Notes under the pieces: generated by a model
The model's input: only the letters and a program-made list of their open reading frames with translations
Databases searched by the model: none
What the model was told of the DNA's origin: nothing
Program-made: the position numbers and the translations under genes
Assembly (NCBI GenBank): GCA_020634515.1
Contig: JACKBL010000003.1
Coordinates: forward strand, 124,001-188,000
Length of the DNA: 64,000 nucleotides
Direction of reading: 5' to 3'
Origin: Ardenticatenales bacterium
GTDB taxonomy: Bacteria; Chloroflexota; Anaerolineae; Promineifilales; Promineifilaceae
In this document: positions 52,728 to 62,249 of the stretch, one piece after another
How positions within the stretch are numbered: the stretch's first letter is position 1
Layout of the letters: every line of letters begins with the position of its first letter

Positions 52728-54842
52728 ATGTCCGCTTCAAAAGCCCGTCGCCTTCTGCTTGTGTTGGTTCTCGCCATCCTGGGAACCGCACTCCTGTTCA
52801 TGCGCTCTGGTCCGACTACGGAAACGGTCGCCCGCCAGCAGGCGTTGCAATCATTTGCTCCCGTGGGGGCGAGCAACGACAATGCCGATGCGCAGCCTGC
52901 TGCCGGCACGGAACAAGTGTCGCCCATCGTCGTAAATCTGGCGGACATTCCCGCTAATGTGTATGACCCAAACAATCAATATGATCGCTGGCAGCGAGGT
53001 GAAATTGACCTGGCCGAACATGAGGGGATCGTCAGCGCGGCAGCCCTGGAAGCCATGCAGGCCGAATCGCGCAAGCTGCCACCGGCGGCGGGGATCAGCC
53101 AGGCTGTCACTGGGCCGGGGTTGGATGCGCCCAATGCCGGCATTAGCTTCGCCAGCCTCGACTACACCCAATGTTGCGGCGGCGGCGGCAACGTCCCTCC
53201 CGACCCCGAACTGGCGGCTGGCCCCAACCACCTCATCGCCGTCGTTAACGTCGCCTTCCAAATCTACAACACCAGCGGGACCGCGCTCACCGGTCCCATC
53301 ACGTTTGCCAGTTTCATGAGCGCCGATCCCAACTGCACCGGCGTCTTCGACCCCAACGTCCTCTACGACGAATCCGCCGACCGCTTCATTTTGGGAATCG
53401 ACGCCAATGGCACGGACTATTGCCTGGCCGTTTCCCAATCCGGAAACCCCACCGGCTCCTGGTATCTCTACTCTTTTAGCACCGTCTCCGGGCGGCGCGA
53501 CTTCTTCGACTATCCCCACGCCGGCGTAGGCCGCGACGCCATCTACATGGGGGCCAACATCTTCCGCGGCAATCAGTTCAAAGAAGGTCGCGTTTGGGCC
53601 TTTGACAAAGCCGCTATGTATGCCGGCGCATCCGCCAGCGCCGTGAGCGTCGGCCTGGGCGTTGCCGAGGACACGCCCCAGCCGCTCAATCTGCACGGTT
53701 GGGCACAGGGAACCTGGCCCAGCAGCGGCCCGCACTATTTCCTCACGGAAACCAACTACAATGGACGCGACTACACCGTCTTTTCCTGGAACGATCCTTT
53801 TGGCGCGAACAACTTTAGCGCCGTCGGAACCGTCGATTTGCAGGCAGCCACCGGTGTAACTGCCGGCATGCCTCTCGACGTCCCCCAATCAGGCGGCAGC
53901 AATGTACAGGCCAACGACTTCCGCCCGCAAGACTTTGAGTATCGCAATGGTTATGGTTGGACCGTGCAAACGATTGCCTGCAACCCCGGTAGCGGCACAG
54001 TAGACTGCATCCGTTGGGCGCAAATCAATCCCGCCACGGCCACCGTCGTGGATGCGGGCGTCTACGCCAGTAATGGGCAGTACCGCTTCTTCGGCGATCT
54101 GGCGGCCAACCACTGCAATGACATGGTCGTCGGCTACACCAAATCCAGCACCAGCATGTTCCCCGCCGTCTGGTACACCGGGCGAGAAAGCGGCGATCCT
54201 GCCGGCACGCTCCAGGCGGAAGCGCAACTCAAAGCAGGTGAAATCACCTATACCGCCTTCGACAGCGTACCCCGCCGCTGGGGCGACTATACGGAAATGA
54301 CCATTGGCCCCGATGGCGTCACGTTCTGGTATCTGGGTGAATACAGCAAGAATACGGGAACCAGCAACGGGCGCTGGGGTACTTACATTGGCTCATTCAA
54401 CTACCCCAATTGCAGTGGAGGCCCGCTGCCCACGCCCACCCCGCCGGCGCCAACCCCCACCGCCCCGCCGCCCACGCCCTCACCCACGCCCGATCCCAAC
54501 AGCACGATGCACGTGGGCGACCTGGATGGCAGCAGCACGCCGGCCAATCGCGGTCGCTGGAACGCCACCGTCACCATCACCGTTCACGACGCCGGCGATT
54601 CGCCTCTGGCGAATGCCACGGTCTCCGGCGATTGGAGTGGGGGCGCGTCTGGCTCAGACTCCTGCACCACCGATGGCAACGGGCAATGCTCCGTGAGCAA
54701 AAACAATATCAAAGGGAACCAGAGCAGCGTCACCTTCACCGTCACATCCGTGACGGAAGGCACGCACACCTACAACGCCAACGCCAACCATGATCCTGAT
54801 GGCGACAGCAACGGCACGGCCATCACCGTTTTGCAGCCGTAA
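52728..54842 (+). CDS. Large secreted protein with C-terminal Ig-like domain
   Basis: 704 residues; AAGGAG upstream of MSASKARRLLLVLVLAIL. The signal peptide is followed by a propeller-like region with repeated Asp/Gly/aromatic motifs (GGNVPPDPELAAGPNHLIAV, VLYDESADRFILGIDANG, YDFPHAGVGRDAIYMGANIF-type, GDYTEMTIGPDGVTFWYLGE). From about 575 there is a PTPTPPAPTP linker, then an Ig-like domain of about 95 residues (WNATVTITVHDAGDSPLANA, CTTDGNGQCSV). Surface exposure is likely; function unknown. Skew switches at 53135 and 53861. Confidence 0.75.
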   Translation: MSASKARRLLLVLVLAILGTALLFMRSGPTTETVARQQALQSFAPVGASNDNADAQPAAGTEQVSPIVVNLADIPANVYDPNNQYDRWQRGEIDLAEHEGIVSAAALEAMQAESRKLPPAAGISQAVTGPGLDAPNAGISFASLDYTQCCGGGGNVPPDPELAAGPNHLIAVVNVAFQIYNTSGTALTGPITFASFMSADPNCTGVFDPNVLYDESADRFILGIDANGTDYCLAVSQSGNPTGSWYLYSFSTVSGRRDFFDYPHAGVGRDAIYMGANIFRGNQFKEGRVWAFDKAAMYAGASASAVSVGLGVAEDTPQPLNLHGWAQGTWPSSGPHYFLTETNYNGRDYTVFSWNDPFGANNFSAVGTVDLQAATGVTAGMPLDVPQSGGSNVQANDFRPQDFEYRNGYGWTVQTIACNPGSGTVDCIRWAQINPATATVVDAGVYASNGQYRFFGDLAANHCNDMVVGYTKSSTSMFPAVWYTGRESGDPAGTLQAEAQLKAGEITYTAFDSVPRRWGDYTEMTIGPDGVTFWYLGEYSKNTGTSNGRWGTYIGSFNYPNCSGGPLPTPTPPAPTPTAPPPTPSPTPDPNSTMHVGDLDGSSTPANRGRWNATVTITVHDAGDSPLANATVSGDWSGGASGSDSCTTDGNGQCSVSKNNIKGNQSSVTFTVTSVTEGTHTYNANANHDPDGDSNGTAITVLQP

Positions 54843-54848
54843 CATAGA

Positions 54849-55030
54849 GGGACCGGAGTCGAGGCTTTAGCCGGGTTTAACCCTTATGTGGGTCGGCTGA
54901 AGCCTCCACTCCTGAAACGCCAGAGGCCAGCGGCTGAAACCATATAGGGGGACCGGAGTCGAGGCTTTAGCCGGGTTTAACCCTTATGTGGCTCGGCTGA
55001 AGCCCCCACTCCTGAAACGCCAGAGGCCAG
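54849..55030. repeat. Tandem pair of family F palindromes (100-bp period)
   Basis: An 82-bp unit (GGGACCGGAGTCGAGGCTTT ... CGCCAGAGGCCAG) occurs at 54849-54930 and 54949-55030 with only a few mismatches. Each unit contains GAGGCTTTAGCC and GGCTGAAGCC arms, a stable stem. It lies between converging genes and may serve as a terminator. Confidence 0.85.
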
Positions 55031-55040
55031 TCACGAACAA

Positions 55041-57470
55041 TTATTCAGCCACCGCCTGGTCCGTGGGCTTGGGTTGATACCGGTAGCCCAACATGCGCAG
55101 GCCATTGAGTGAAACGAGGACGGTGCTGCCTTCGTGCCCGACCACGCTCAAGGGCAGTGCCAGGTTAAAGCCCAACACGGACAAGATGAGGACCAGGATC
55201 ATGCCGATGGCGAATGTGAGGTTTTGCAGCAGGGTTTTGCGCGTCTGGCGGCTGAGGGCGATGACGTAGGGAATGTTGTTCAGGTCATCGGCCATGAGGA
55301 CGACTTCGGCGCTTTCCAGAGCCACGTCCGTGCCGGCCGCGCCCATGGCAATGCCGATCTCCGCCAGCGCCAGCGCCGGGGCGTCGTTGACGCCATCGCC
55401 GACCATGGCGACGGGGCCGTATTTCTGACCCAATTCCTTGATGATGTTCATCTTGTCTTCGGGCATGAGGCCGGCATGGACTTCGTCTAAGCCGACTTCG
55501 CGGGCGATGGCCTGGGCGACGCGGGGGTTGTCGCCCGTGAGCATGACGATGTGGGCCACGCCAAGGGCTTTAAGCTGCCGCACGACGGCGGCGGCGTCCG
55601 GTCGCAGGATATCGGCGATGCCAATGACGCCCAGCAAATGCGCTTTTCCATCTTTCATGCGTGCGATGATGACGGCGGTTTTGCCGGCATCGTGCAACGC
55701 CGCCATCACCCCTTCCACCTCAGCCCCATTCTCCACATCAAAAGCCGCGAAATAGCGCTGGTTGCCCACGGCAATCCGCTCCCCATCCACCTGCGCCCGC
55801 ACACCCAGGCCCGTCTCCGACTGAAAATCCTTCACTTCCGGCAGTGCCAGATTCCGCTGCTGCGCCGCCTGCGTAATTGCCTGCGCCAGCGGATGCTCTG
55901 ATTTTGCCTCCACCGCCGCCGCCAGGCGCAGCAATTCCGCCTCCGACTCCCGCGCATCCGGCAGCCGGATAACGTCCGTCATCGCCGGTCGCCCCACCGT
56001 CAGCGTTCCCGTCTTATCAAACGCGATCACCTGGATGGTCGCCGCCTGCTCCACGTAAGCGCCACCCTTAAACAGCACACCGCGCCGTGCCCCATTACCA
56101 ATCGCCGACAACACCGTGGCCGGCGTGCTGATAACGAGCGCGCAAGGTGAAGCAGCCACCATCAACGTCATGGCGCGATAAAACGCGCTGGAAAACGACT
56201 GCCCCAGAATCAAAACGGGAATCGCAATCGCCAGCGCCGTCATGATTATCACGCCCAGCGCATAATACTGCTCCGCCGTGTCAATAAACCGCTGCGTTTT
56301 GGCCTTCTCGCTTTGCGCTTCCTCCACCAACTTAATGAGCCGGGCAATCGTCGAGTCCTGCGCCAGGCGCGTCACGCGCACCTCCAGCCCGCCCTGCTGA
56401 TTAATCGATCCGGCCAGCACCGTATCCCCCACCTCCTTGCGCACGGGGATGGACTCTCCGGTGATGGCGGACTGGTCCAGGCTGCTCGTTCCCTCGACGA
56501 TTTCGCCATCTAGCGGAATGCGGTCGCCGGGGCGCACGATCATCAGGTCGCCCACGAAGATTTGCTCGATGGGCAATTCCATCGTGCGCCCACCGCGCCG
56601 CACCAGGGCCTCATTGGGACGCAGCTTCATCAAGCTGCGGATGGCGCTGCGCGTGCGGTCCATGGCCAGGCTTTGCAGCACGTTGGAGAGCGAGAAGAGG
56701 AACAAAAGCATGACGCCTTCAAACGGCGCATTCACCAGCGCCGCGCCCAACGCGGCCAGGACCATGAGCAGGTCCACGTCTATTGTGCGGTGGCGCAGCG
56801 ATTGCAGGCCGGCCACGAGGCCGTAGTAGCCGCCGGTGACATAGGCCACGGCATAGGCCACGGTGGGCACAAGTGCCACGTCCAGGCGGCGGGTGATGAA
56901 TCCAACCGCCATGCCAATGAAGGTGATGATGGTGAAGATGATTTCCGCCTGATCCGTGCCCAGCCAGGCGCGCAGGCGTGAGAATATGTCCGGGGGGATG
57001 GCGGCGACTTCCGCCGCTGCTTCCGTCACCAACGGCGCGCCGAGTGCCCGCACCCTCTGCCTGATCTGGTCGGGGGAAATGATTTTCTGGTCGTAGTAGA
57101 CGGTCAGCGCGCCGCCCATGTAGCTGGCGGTGGCTCGCTGCACGCCATCCACCTGGCGCAGACGATTCTCCAGCGCCAGGGCGCAGGATTCGCAGGCGCG
57201 CCCGCCCTGCTTGCCGAGGCGCATGACGCAGCTATCCCAGCGTTGCCGCAGGATAGGTCCTACGTCGTGCATCACCTGGTTGATGTCGGATTCAGACACC
57301 TGTTGCGGGTCGTAAGCCAGGGAGAATTTCTCTTGCCGGGTGTCTACCTGAACCTGAACGATGCCGGGTTGGTCTGCCACGGCGTCCTGGATCAGGTCCA
57401 GGCAGCTTTCCTCTTCCTCGTGAGTGTCCTGTAGCCGTCCGTTGACGGTTTTTTGCATTGATGTGGTCAT
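55041..57470 (-). CDS. Heavy-metal P1B-type ATPase
   Basis: 809 residues. Two N-terminal HMA-like domains: the first lacks CxxC, the second has CESC (about residue 95). About eight membrane helices; the metal-binding helix has ASPCALVIS, the SPC form seen in the P1B-4 group (cobalt, zinc, iron) rather than CPC of copper pumps. TGES in ITGESIPV, phosphorylated Asp485 in DKTGTLT, and GDGVNDAPALA are intact. It exports metal ions across the membrane. No metalloregulator is adjacent. Composition switches at the TGCCGGCA at 55682. Confidence 0.92.
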   Translation of the reverse strand: MTTSMQKTVNGRLQDTHEEEESCLDLIQDAVADQPGIVQVQVDTRQEKFSLAYDPQQVSESDINQVMHDVGPILRQRWDSCVMRLGKQGGRACESCALALENRLRQVDGVQRATASYMGGALTVYYDQKIISPDQIRQRVRALGAPLVTEAAAEVAAIPPDIFSRLRAWLGTDQAEIIFTIITFIGMAVGFITRRLDVALVPTVAYAVAYVTGGYYGLVAGLQSLRHRTIDVDLLMVLAALGAALVNAPFEGVMLLFLFSLSNVLQSLAMDRTRSAIRSLMKLRPNEALVRRGGRTMELPIEQIFVGDLMIVRPGDRIPLDGEIVEGTSSLDQSAITGESIPVRKEVGDTVLAGSINQQGGLEVRVTRLAQDSTIARLIKLVEEAQSEKAKTQRFIDTAEQYYALGVIIMTALAIAIPVLILGQSFSSAFYRAMTLMVAASPCALVISTPATVLSAIGNGARRGVLFKGGAYVEQAATIQVIAFDKTGTLTVGRPAMTDVIRLPDARESEAELLRLAAAVEAKSEHPLAQAITQAAQQRNLALPEVKDFQSETGLGVRAQVDGERIAVGNQRYFAAFDVENGAEVEGVMAALHDAGKTAVIIARMKDGKAHLLGVIGIADILRPDAAAVVRQLKALGVAHIVMLTGDNPRVAQAIAREVGLDEVHAGLMPEDKMNIIKELGQKYGPVAMVGDGVNDAPALALAEIGIAMGAAGTDVALESAEVVLMADDLNNIPYVIALSRQTRKTLLQNLTFAIGMILVLILSVLGFNLALPLSVVGHEGSTVLVSLNGLRMLGYRYQPKPTDQAVAE

Positions 57471-57726
57471 GTTGGTTTCAAGTGGATGGTGGCGGCCAGC
57501 CGCCGGGTGTTTTAATCGATGCGAAAAACAGAGTTAACTGTGGTTAAATTATACATTACCCACACAAAAATTCAACGGTGGTGGGGGGAAATGCCGGCAT
57601 CCCCCCACCAACACCGCTCAATTTTAGCATGTAGCGCGCGCGTTTCCGGCTGCCCTGTCATCCCCAGCGCAGCGAGAAATCCCCCGAAAATGACGCGCTC
57701 CGCTGGCTACACGGCGTCATTTGTGT

Positions 57727-57748
57727 TAGAATAGCGAACTTTCGTTCT
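57727..57748 (+). promoter_or_regulatory. uvrB promoter with LexA-like SOS box
   Basis: An extended -10 (TGT then TAGAAT, 57727-57732) is followed by CGAAC-TTTC-GTTC (57735-57747). The latter fits the Gram-positive type LexA box CGAACnnnnGTTC. The box overlaps the expected transcription start, so LexA binding would block uvrB until DNA damage. Confidence 0.6.
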
Positions 57749-57826
57749 ACCATTTCTTCTGGGCAGAACAGCCCATTCTCACCATCTTATCCACGCGAAA
57801 GCCAATCGACGTCACGGAGGAAAACG

Positions 57827-59899
57827 ATGCCTGAGTTCAAACTTGTGTCCGATTTCCGGCCAACCGGCGACCAGCCCACCGCCATTGCGCAGCTTGTTGA
57901 GGGAATCAGCAGTGGGGAACGCTTCCAGACCTTGCTGGGAGCCACGGGAACGGGCAAAACGTACACCATCGGCAACGTGATTGCCCAGACACAGCGCCCA
58001 ACCCTGGTGCTGGCGCACAACAAGACGCTGGCAGCTCAATTATACAGCGAATTCCGCGAATTTTTCCCAGACAATGCGGTTTCCTACTTCGTCAGCTACT
58101 ACGACTACTACCAGCCGGAAGCGTATGTGCCGCGGCATGACCTGTACATCGAAAAAGAAACCGACATCAACGAGGAGATCGACCGCCTACGCCTGCAAGC
58201 CACGACCAACGTCCTCAGCCGCCGCGATGTGATCGTGGTGGCGTCTGTCTCCTGCATCTATGGCATTGGCAACCCGGAGGCGTGGGGCAAGGTGACGGTG
58301 AAGTTGGCGCGCGGCAGCCATTACCGGCGGGATACGGTGTTGCGCCATCTGGTGAATATCCAGTATGAGCGCAATGACATAGAGCTGCGGCGAGGGACTT
58401 TTCGGGTGCGGGGAGATACGTTGCAGATTTTGCCGGCATATGCCGAAACCGCCTACAGCATCGAATTCTGGGGCGACGAAATTGACCGCATCGTGGAGAT
58501 CGATCCGCTCACCGGCGAAGTCTTGGTCGAACATTTCAGCGTGGAAATCTTCCCCGCCAAGCAGTTCATCACCGATGAAGAGAAACTGTCGCAAGCCATT
58601 AACGACATCGAAATGGAACTGAACGAACGCATCGCCCATTTCCAGGCGAACAAGATGTTTCTGGAAGCACAGCGGATTGAGCAGCGCACCATGTACGACC
58701 TGGAAATGCTGCGAGAGATTGGGCATACTGCCGGCATCGAAAACTACAGCCGCCACCTCGACCAGCGACAGGCCGGCGATCCCCCCTGGACCCTTCTCGA
58801 CTACTTCCCCCACGACTTCCTCCTCATCATCGACGAGAGCCATATGACCATTCCCCAGGTACGCGGCATGTGGCGCGGCGACCGCAGCCGCAAAGAAACC
58901 CTCGTAGACTACGGTTTCCGCCTCCCCAGCGCCCTGGACAACCGCCCCCTCCATTACGACGAATTCCTGGAGCGCATCAACCAGGTCATCTTCACCAGCG
59001 CCACGCCCAACACCTATGAATTGGACCTTTCGCAGCGCATCGTGCATCAAGTCATCCGCCCCACGGGCATCCTCGACCCCCAAATCGAGGTGCGCCCCAC
59101 CAAAGGGCAAGTGGACGACCTCCTGGGCGAGATTCGCCGACGCACCGAACAAGGTCAGCGCGTCCTCGTCACCACCCTCACCAAGCGCATGGCCGAAGAC
59201 CTCAGCGATTACCTGCTGGAGATGGGCGTCAAAGTGCATTATCTCCACTCGGAAATTGACACCCTGGAACGCACCGAAATCCTGCGCGACCTGCGCATGG
59301 GCGTGTTCGACGTCATTGTGGGCATCAACTTGCTGCGCGAAGGACTGGACCTGCCGGAAGTCTCCCTCGTCGCCATCCTGGACGCCGACCAGCAAGGCTT
59401 CCTCCGCTCCGAGACCGCCCTGGTGCAGACGATTGGCCGCGCTGCCCGCCACGTCGAAGGCACGGTCATCATGTATGGGGACAAAATAACGGAGGCGATG
59501 CAGAACGCCATCACCGTCACCAACGAACGCCGCCAGAAACAGGAAGCATACAACCAGGAGCACGGCATCGAACCGCGCAGCATCGTCAAAGCCGTCTATG
59601 ACCTGACGGGACAGTTAGCCGCGCAGCACGCGGAAGAGGAAATGGCCCTGGCCGAATCGGCGGGCGGCTACCAGACGAAAGCCATCAGACCGGCGGACAT
59701 GCCCAAGGACGAACTGCACCGCCTGATTCAGGAACTGGAAAAGCAGATGAAGCAGGCCGCCCAGGCGTTGGAGTTCGAGAAAGCCGCCGTGTTGCGCGAC
59801 CAGGTCATGGAACTGCGCGGCGTGATGGTGCTCAAAGATTCCACCACCAGCCCCGATTTGCCCGAATGGGAACGGCTGCGCCGCCTGGAGAAGGAGTAG
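57827..59899 (+). CDS. uvrB: UvrABC excision nuclease subunit B
   Basis: 690 residues, full length. Walker A GATGTGKT at 38-45, beta-hairpin region YYDYYQPEAYVP, DEAD-like IIDESH, helicase motifs ATPNTYEL and GINLLREGLDLPEVSLVAI, then QTIGRAARHVEGTVIMYGD. The C-terminal UVR domain (ELEKQMKQAAQALEFEKAAVL) binds UvrC. It checks damage handed over by UvrA and opens the helix. It is preceded by a LexA-like box and followed by a terminator; uvrA and uvrC are not in the window. Confidence 0.97.
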   Translation: MPEFKLVSDFRPTGDQPTAIAQLVEGISSGERFQTLLGATGTGKTYTIGNVIAQTQRPTLVLAHNKTLAAQLYSEFREFFPDNAVSYFVSYYDYYQPEAYVPRHDLYIEKETDINEEIDRLRLQATTNVLSRRDVIVVASVSCIYGIGNPEAWGKVTVKLARGSHYRRDTVLRHLVNIQYERNDIELRRGTFRVRGDTLQILPAYAETAYSIEFWGDEIDRIVEIDPLTGEVLVEHFSVEIFPAKQFITDEEKLSQAINDIEMELNERIAHFQANKMFLEAQRIEQRTMYDLEMLREIGHTAGIENYSRHLDQRQAGDPPWTLLDYFPHDFLLIIDESHMTIPQVRGMWRGDRSRKETLVDYGFRLPSALDNRPLHYDEFLERINQVIFTSATPNTYELDLSQRIVHQVIRPTGILDPQIEVRPTKGQVDDLLGEIRRRTEQGQRVLVTTLTKRMAEDLSDYLLEMGVKVHYLHSEIDTLERTEILRDLRMGVFDVIVGINLLREGLDLPEVSLVAILDADQQGFLRSETALVQTIGRAARHVEGTVIMYGDKITEAMQNAITVTNERRQKQEAYNQEHGIEPRSIVKAVYDLTGQLAAQHAEEEMALAESAGGYQTKAIRPADMPKDELHRLIQELEKQMKQAAQALEFEKAAVLRDQVMELRGVMVLKDSTTSPDLPEWERLRRLEKE

Positions 59900-59940
59900 C
59901 CGACTTCCTTCACGACCAAACCTGAAGGGTCCTGAGCCAT

Positions 59941-59980
59941 ACGAAACCGCAAAGGTCATGAAGACCTTTGCGGTTTCGTG
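59941..59980 (+). terminator. Terminator of uvrB
   Basis: Arms CGAAACCGCAAAGGTC and GACCTTTGCGGTTTCG form a 16-bp stem with a short ATGAA loop, ending in GTGTT. It lies about 40 bp after the uvrB stop. Confidence 0.75.
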
Positions 59981-60037
59981 TTCAGGAGAAGAGACGTTCG
60001 CCGGTTTCCTTTTGTCTGGGCTTTATGCTAAACTTTG

Positions 60038-60083
60038 GGTGACTACTAACGCTCTCTGGAGATTGAACCAATTTCATGCGTAT
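60038..60083. repeat. Family B partial copy
   Basis: GTGACTACTAACGCTCTCTGG followed by AGATTGAACCAATTTC; the left part of family B only. Confidence 0.55.
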
Positions 60084-60134
60084 CAATTATCTGGAACAAT
60101 CAAGCTGACGATTGTGGTGACAACAGCGGAACCC

Positions 60135-60368
60135 ATGCCGCTGCGCGAACTCGGCTATTTGAGCGCCATCGTACGGCGGGACATCGGTCTGCCAACCGCC
60201 GCGGACGCAACACGGCTGCACAGCGTCGTCATAGACGTGAGCAGCGGAGCGGGACGACAAGACAATGGCGCTTACGCCGTTCCCGGCATCCACGACCAGA
60301 CAACGCTGCGCTGGCAATATCCAGGGATTCGCCTGTGGGAACTGGAAGCCCGGGATTCACTGGCGTAG
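60135..60368 (+). CDS. Short hypothetical protein or gene remnant
   Basis: 77 residues from an ATG without a good ribosome site; the frame stays open further upstream into a repeat. RLHSVVIDVSSGAGRQDNG and LRWQYPGIRLWELEARDSL resemble the end of the Rpn/DUF4351 type of recombination-promoting nucleases. It may be the truncated C-terminal part of one. Low confidence. Confidence 0.35.
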   Translation: MPLRELGYLSAIVRRDIGLPTAADATRLHSVVIDVSSGAGRQDNGAYAVPGIHDQTTLRWQYPGIRLWELEARDSLA

Positions 60369-60478
60369 CACAATCCCTTTTTGTCCGCGTTAGTTGGTCA
60401 GGTTCATTGGACGTTGCGCCACCAGCGCGATACGTAAGAAACGGATCTTCCACCCGATCCAACAACTGAAGAACACCT

Positions 60479-62212
60479 ATGCAAACGATATTGAACAGTG
60501 ACCAGGAAGAGTTATTGAAGCGCACGCGGGACACGTTAGGCCGGCTGCGGGATGTATTGGCGGACCTGAAAGCGCCTTTTGAAGACCGGGACGCGCTGGC
60601 GGAGTCGATCAGGCAGTTAGACGAGTTGTTTTTGTTAGTGGTGGCGGGGGAGTTTAATGCCGGCAAATCCTCCTTCATCAACGCACTCCTGGGCACGCCC
60701 CTCCTGGCCGAAGGCGTCACCCCCACCACCAGCCAGATTTACCTCCTCAAATTCGGGCCAGAAAGCAAGCAAAAGCCCATCGAAAAAGGCGTCTGGGAGC
60801 AAACCGCCCCTGTTGAACTGCTGCGCAGCATCAATATCGTGGACACCCCCGGCACAAACGCCATCCTGCGCGAACACGAAACCCTCACCACGGAGTTTAT
60901 TCCCCGCAGCGACCTGGTCCTCTTCGTCTCTTCCGCCGACCGCCCCTTCACGGAAAGCGAACGCCAATTCCTGGACAAAATCCGGCAGTGGGGCAAGAAA
61001 ATCGTCATCGTCATCAACAAAATCGACATCCTCACCGATGACGCCGAAGTGAACCAGATTCTGGATTTTGTACGGCAGGCGGCGCGGGATTTGTTGGGTA
61101 ATGTGCCGGCAATTTTCGCCATCTCCTCCAAACGTGCCCAACGTGCCAAAGCCGGCGACCCGCGCCTCTGGAGCAGCAGCGGCCTCGAACCCCTGGAAAC
61201 ATTCATCCGTGACACCCTGGATGACAACGGACGCTTCCGCCTCAAACTGCTCAACCCCCTCGGCGTCGGGCACAAACTCGTCAAAAAACAGCTCGACCTC
61301 ACCGACGACGACCTGGAAAGCCTGCGCCGCGATACCACCTTGCTAGAAGACGTGGACCGGCAAATGTCCCTGTACCACAACGACATGCAGCGCAATTTTG
61401 AGAGCCGCATCAGCGAGATCAACAACCTCCTTTTTGACATGGAAATGCGCGGGCGCAACTTCTTCGACGAATATATGCGCCTTTTCCGTATGCCCGACCT
61501 GATGCGCAAGGAACACATTCGCCAGCGGTTCGAGCAGGATGTGGTGGGGAACACGCCGCAACTCATCGAACGGCGCGTCGGCGAAATGGTCGATTGGCTG
61601 GTGGAGCAGGATTTGCGACAATGGACGGCGGTCGCCGAGCATCTGACGCGACGACGCCAGGAAAATGACGAGCGCATCATCGGGCAAGGCGGTCCCAAGG
61701 AAGGCACGCTCGCCTACGACCGGCAGCGACTGATCGACTCCATTGGCCGCGCCGCGCATGAGACAATTGCCAGTTACGACCAGCGGTTTGAGGCCAGCCA
61801 GTTGGCGGATGTGGCGCGAAAATCGGTCATAGAGACAGCCGGGCTGACGCTGGGCGGGGCCAGCCTGGGCGCGCTGATCGCCCTGGCAACGCATGTCGCC
61901 TTTCTTGATGCCACGGGTGTAATTGCCGGCATCACCGCCGTCACATTAGGCTTACTCGTCCTCCCCGCCCGCCGCCGCAAAGCCAACCAGGAACTCTCCA
62001 CCAAACTAAACGACCTGCGCCAACGCCTCACCGAAACCCTCAACGAACAGTTCGACCGCGAAATGCGCCGCGGCCACCAACGCATCGAAGACGCCATCGC
62101 CCCCTTCAGCCGCTTCGTGCGCGCCGAAAACCAGAAACTGGTGGCCCAGCGCGATCACGTCGAAGAATTGGAAGCGCATATCGCCGGACTACGCGCCCAG
62201 TTAGGCGGGTAA
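60479..62212 (+). CDS. Bacterial dynamin-like GTPase
   Basis: 577 residues. G1 AGEFNAGKSSFINALLG, G2-like TTSQIYLLKFG, G3 NIVDTPGTNA and G4 VINKID define a dynamin-family GTPase. Helical stalk follows (residues 260-440), then a membrane-binding hairpin of two hydrophobic segments near 450-500 (LTLGGASLGALIALATHVAF, GVIAGITAVTLGLLVLPAR). Dynamin-like proteins remodel or repair membranes. Bacterial ones often act in pairs, but only one is here. The DUF402 gene follows after 37 bp. G-to-C switch at 60658 inside the G1 codons. Confidence 0.88.
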   Translation: MQTILNSDQEELLKRTRDTLGRLRDVLADLKAPFEDRDALAESIRQLDELFLLVVAGEFNAGKSSFINALLGTPLLAEGVTPTTSQIYLLKFGPESKQKPIEKGVWEQTAPVELLRSINIVDTPGTNAILREHETLTTEFIPRSDLVLFVSSADRPFTESERQFLDKIRQWGKKIVIVINKIDILTDDAEVNQILDFVRQAARDLLGNVPAIFAISSKRAQRAKAGDPRLWSSSGLEPLETFIRDTLDDNGRFRLKLLNPLGVGHKLVKKQLDLTDDDLESLRRDTTLLEDVDRQMSLYHNDMQRNFESRISEINNLLFDMEMRGRNFFDEYMRLFRMPDLMRKEHIRQRFEQDVVGNTPQLIERRVGEMVDWLVEQDLRQWTAVAEHLTRRRQENDERIIGQGGPKEGTLAYDRQRLIDSIGRAAHETIASYDQRFEASQLADVARKSVIETAGLTLGGASLGALIALATHVAFLDATGVIAGITAVTLGLLVLPARRRKANQELSTKLNDLRQRLTETLNEQFDREMRRGHQRIEDAIAPFSRFVRAENQKLVAQRDHVEELEAHIAGLRAQLGG

Positions 62213-62249
62213 AAGGCGGTTGGCGGCGTACTCATTCTCGACAGGTCGC

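Noticed and set aside
58187..59563. Minus-strand ORF of 458 codons inside uvrB
   Set aside because: Antisense to the highly conserved uvrB gene.
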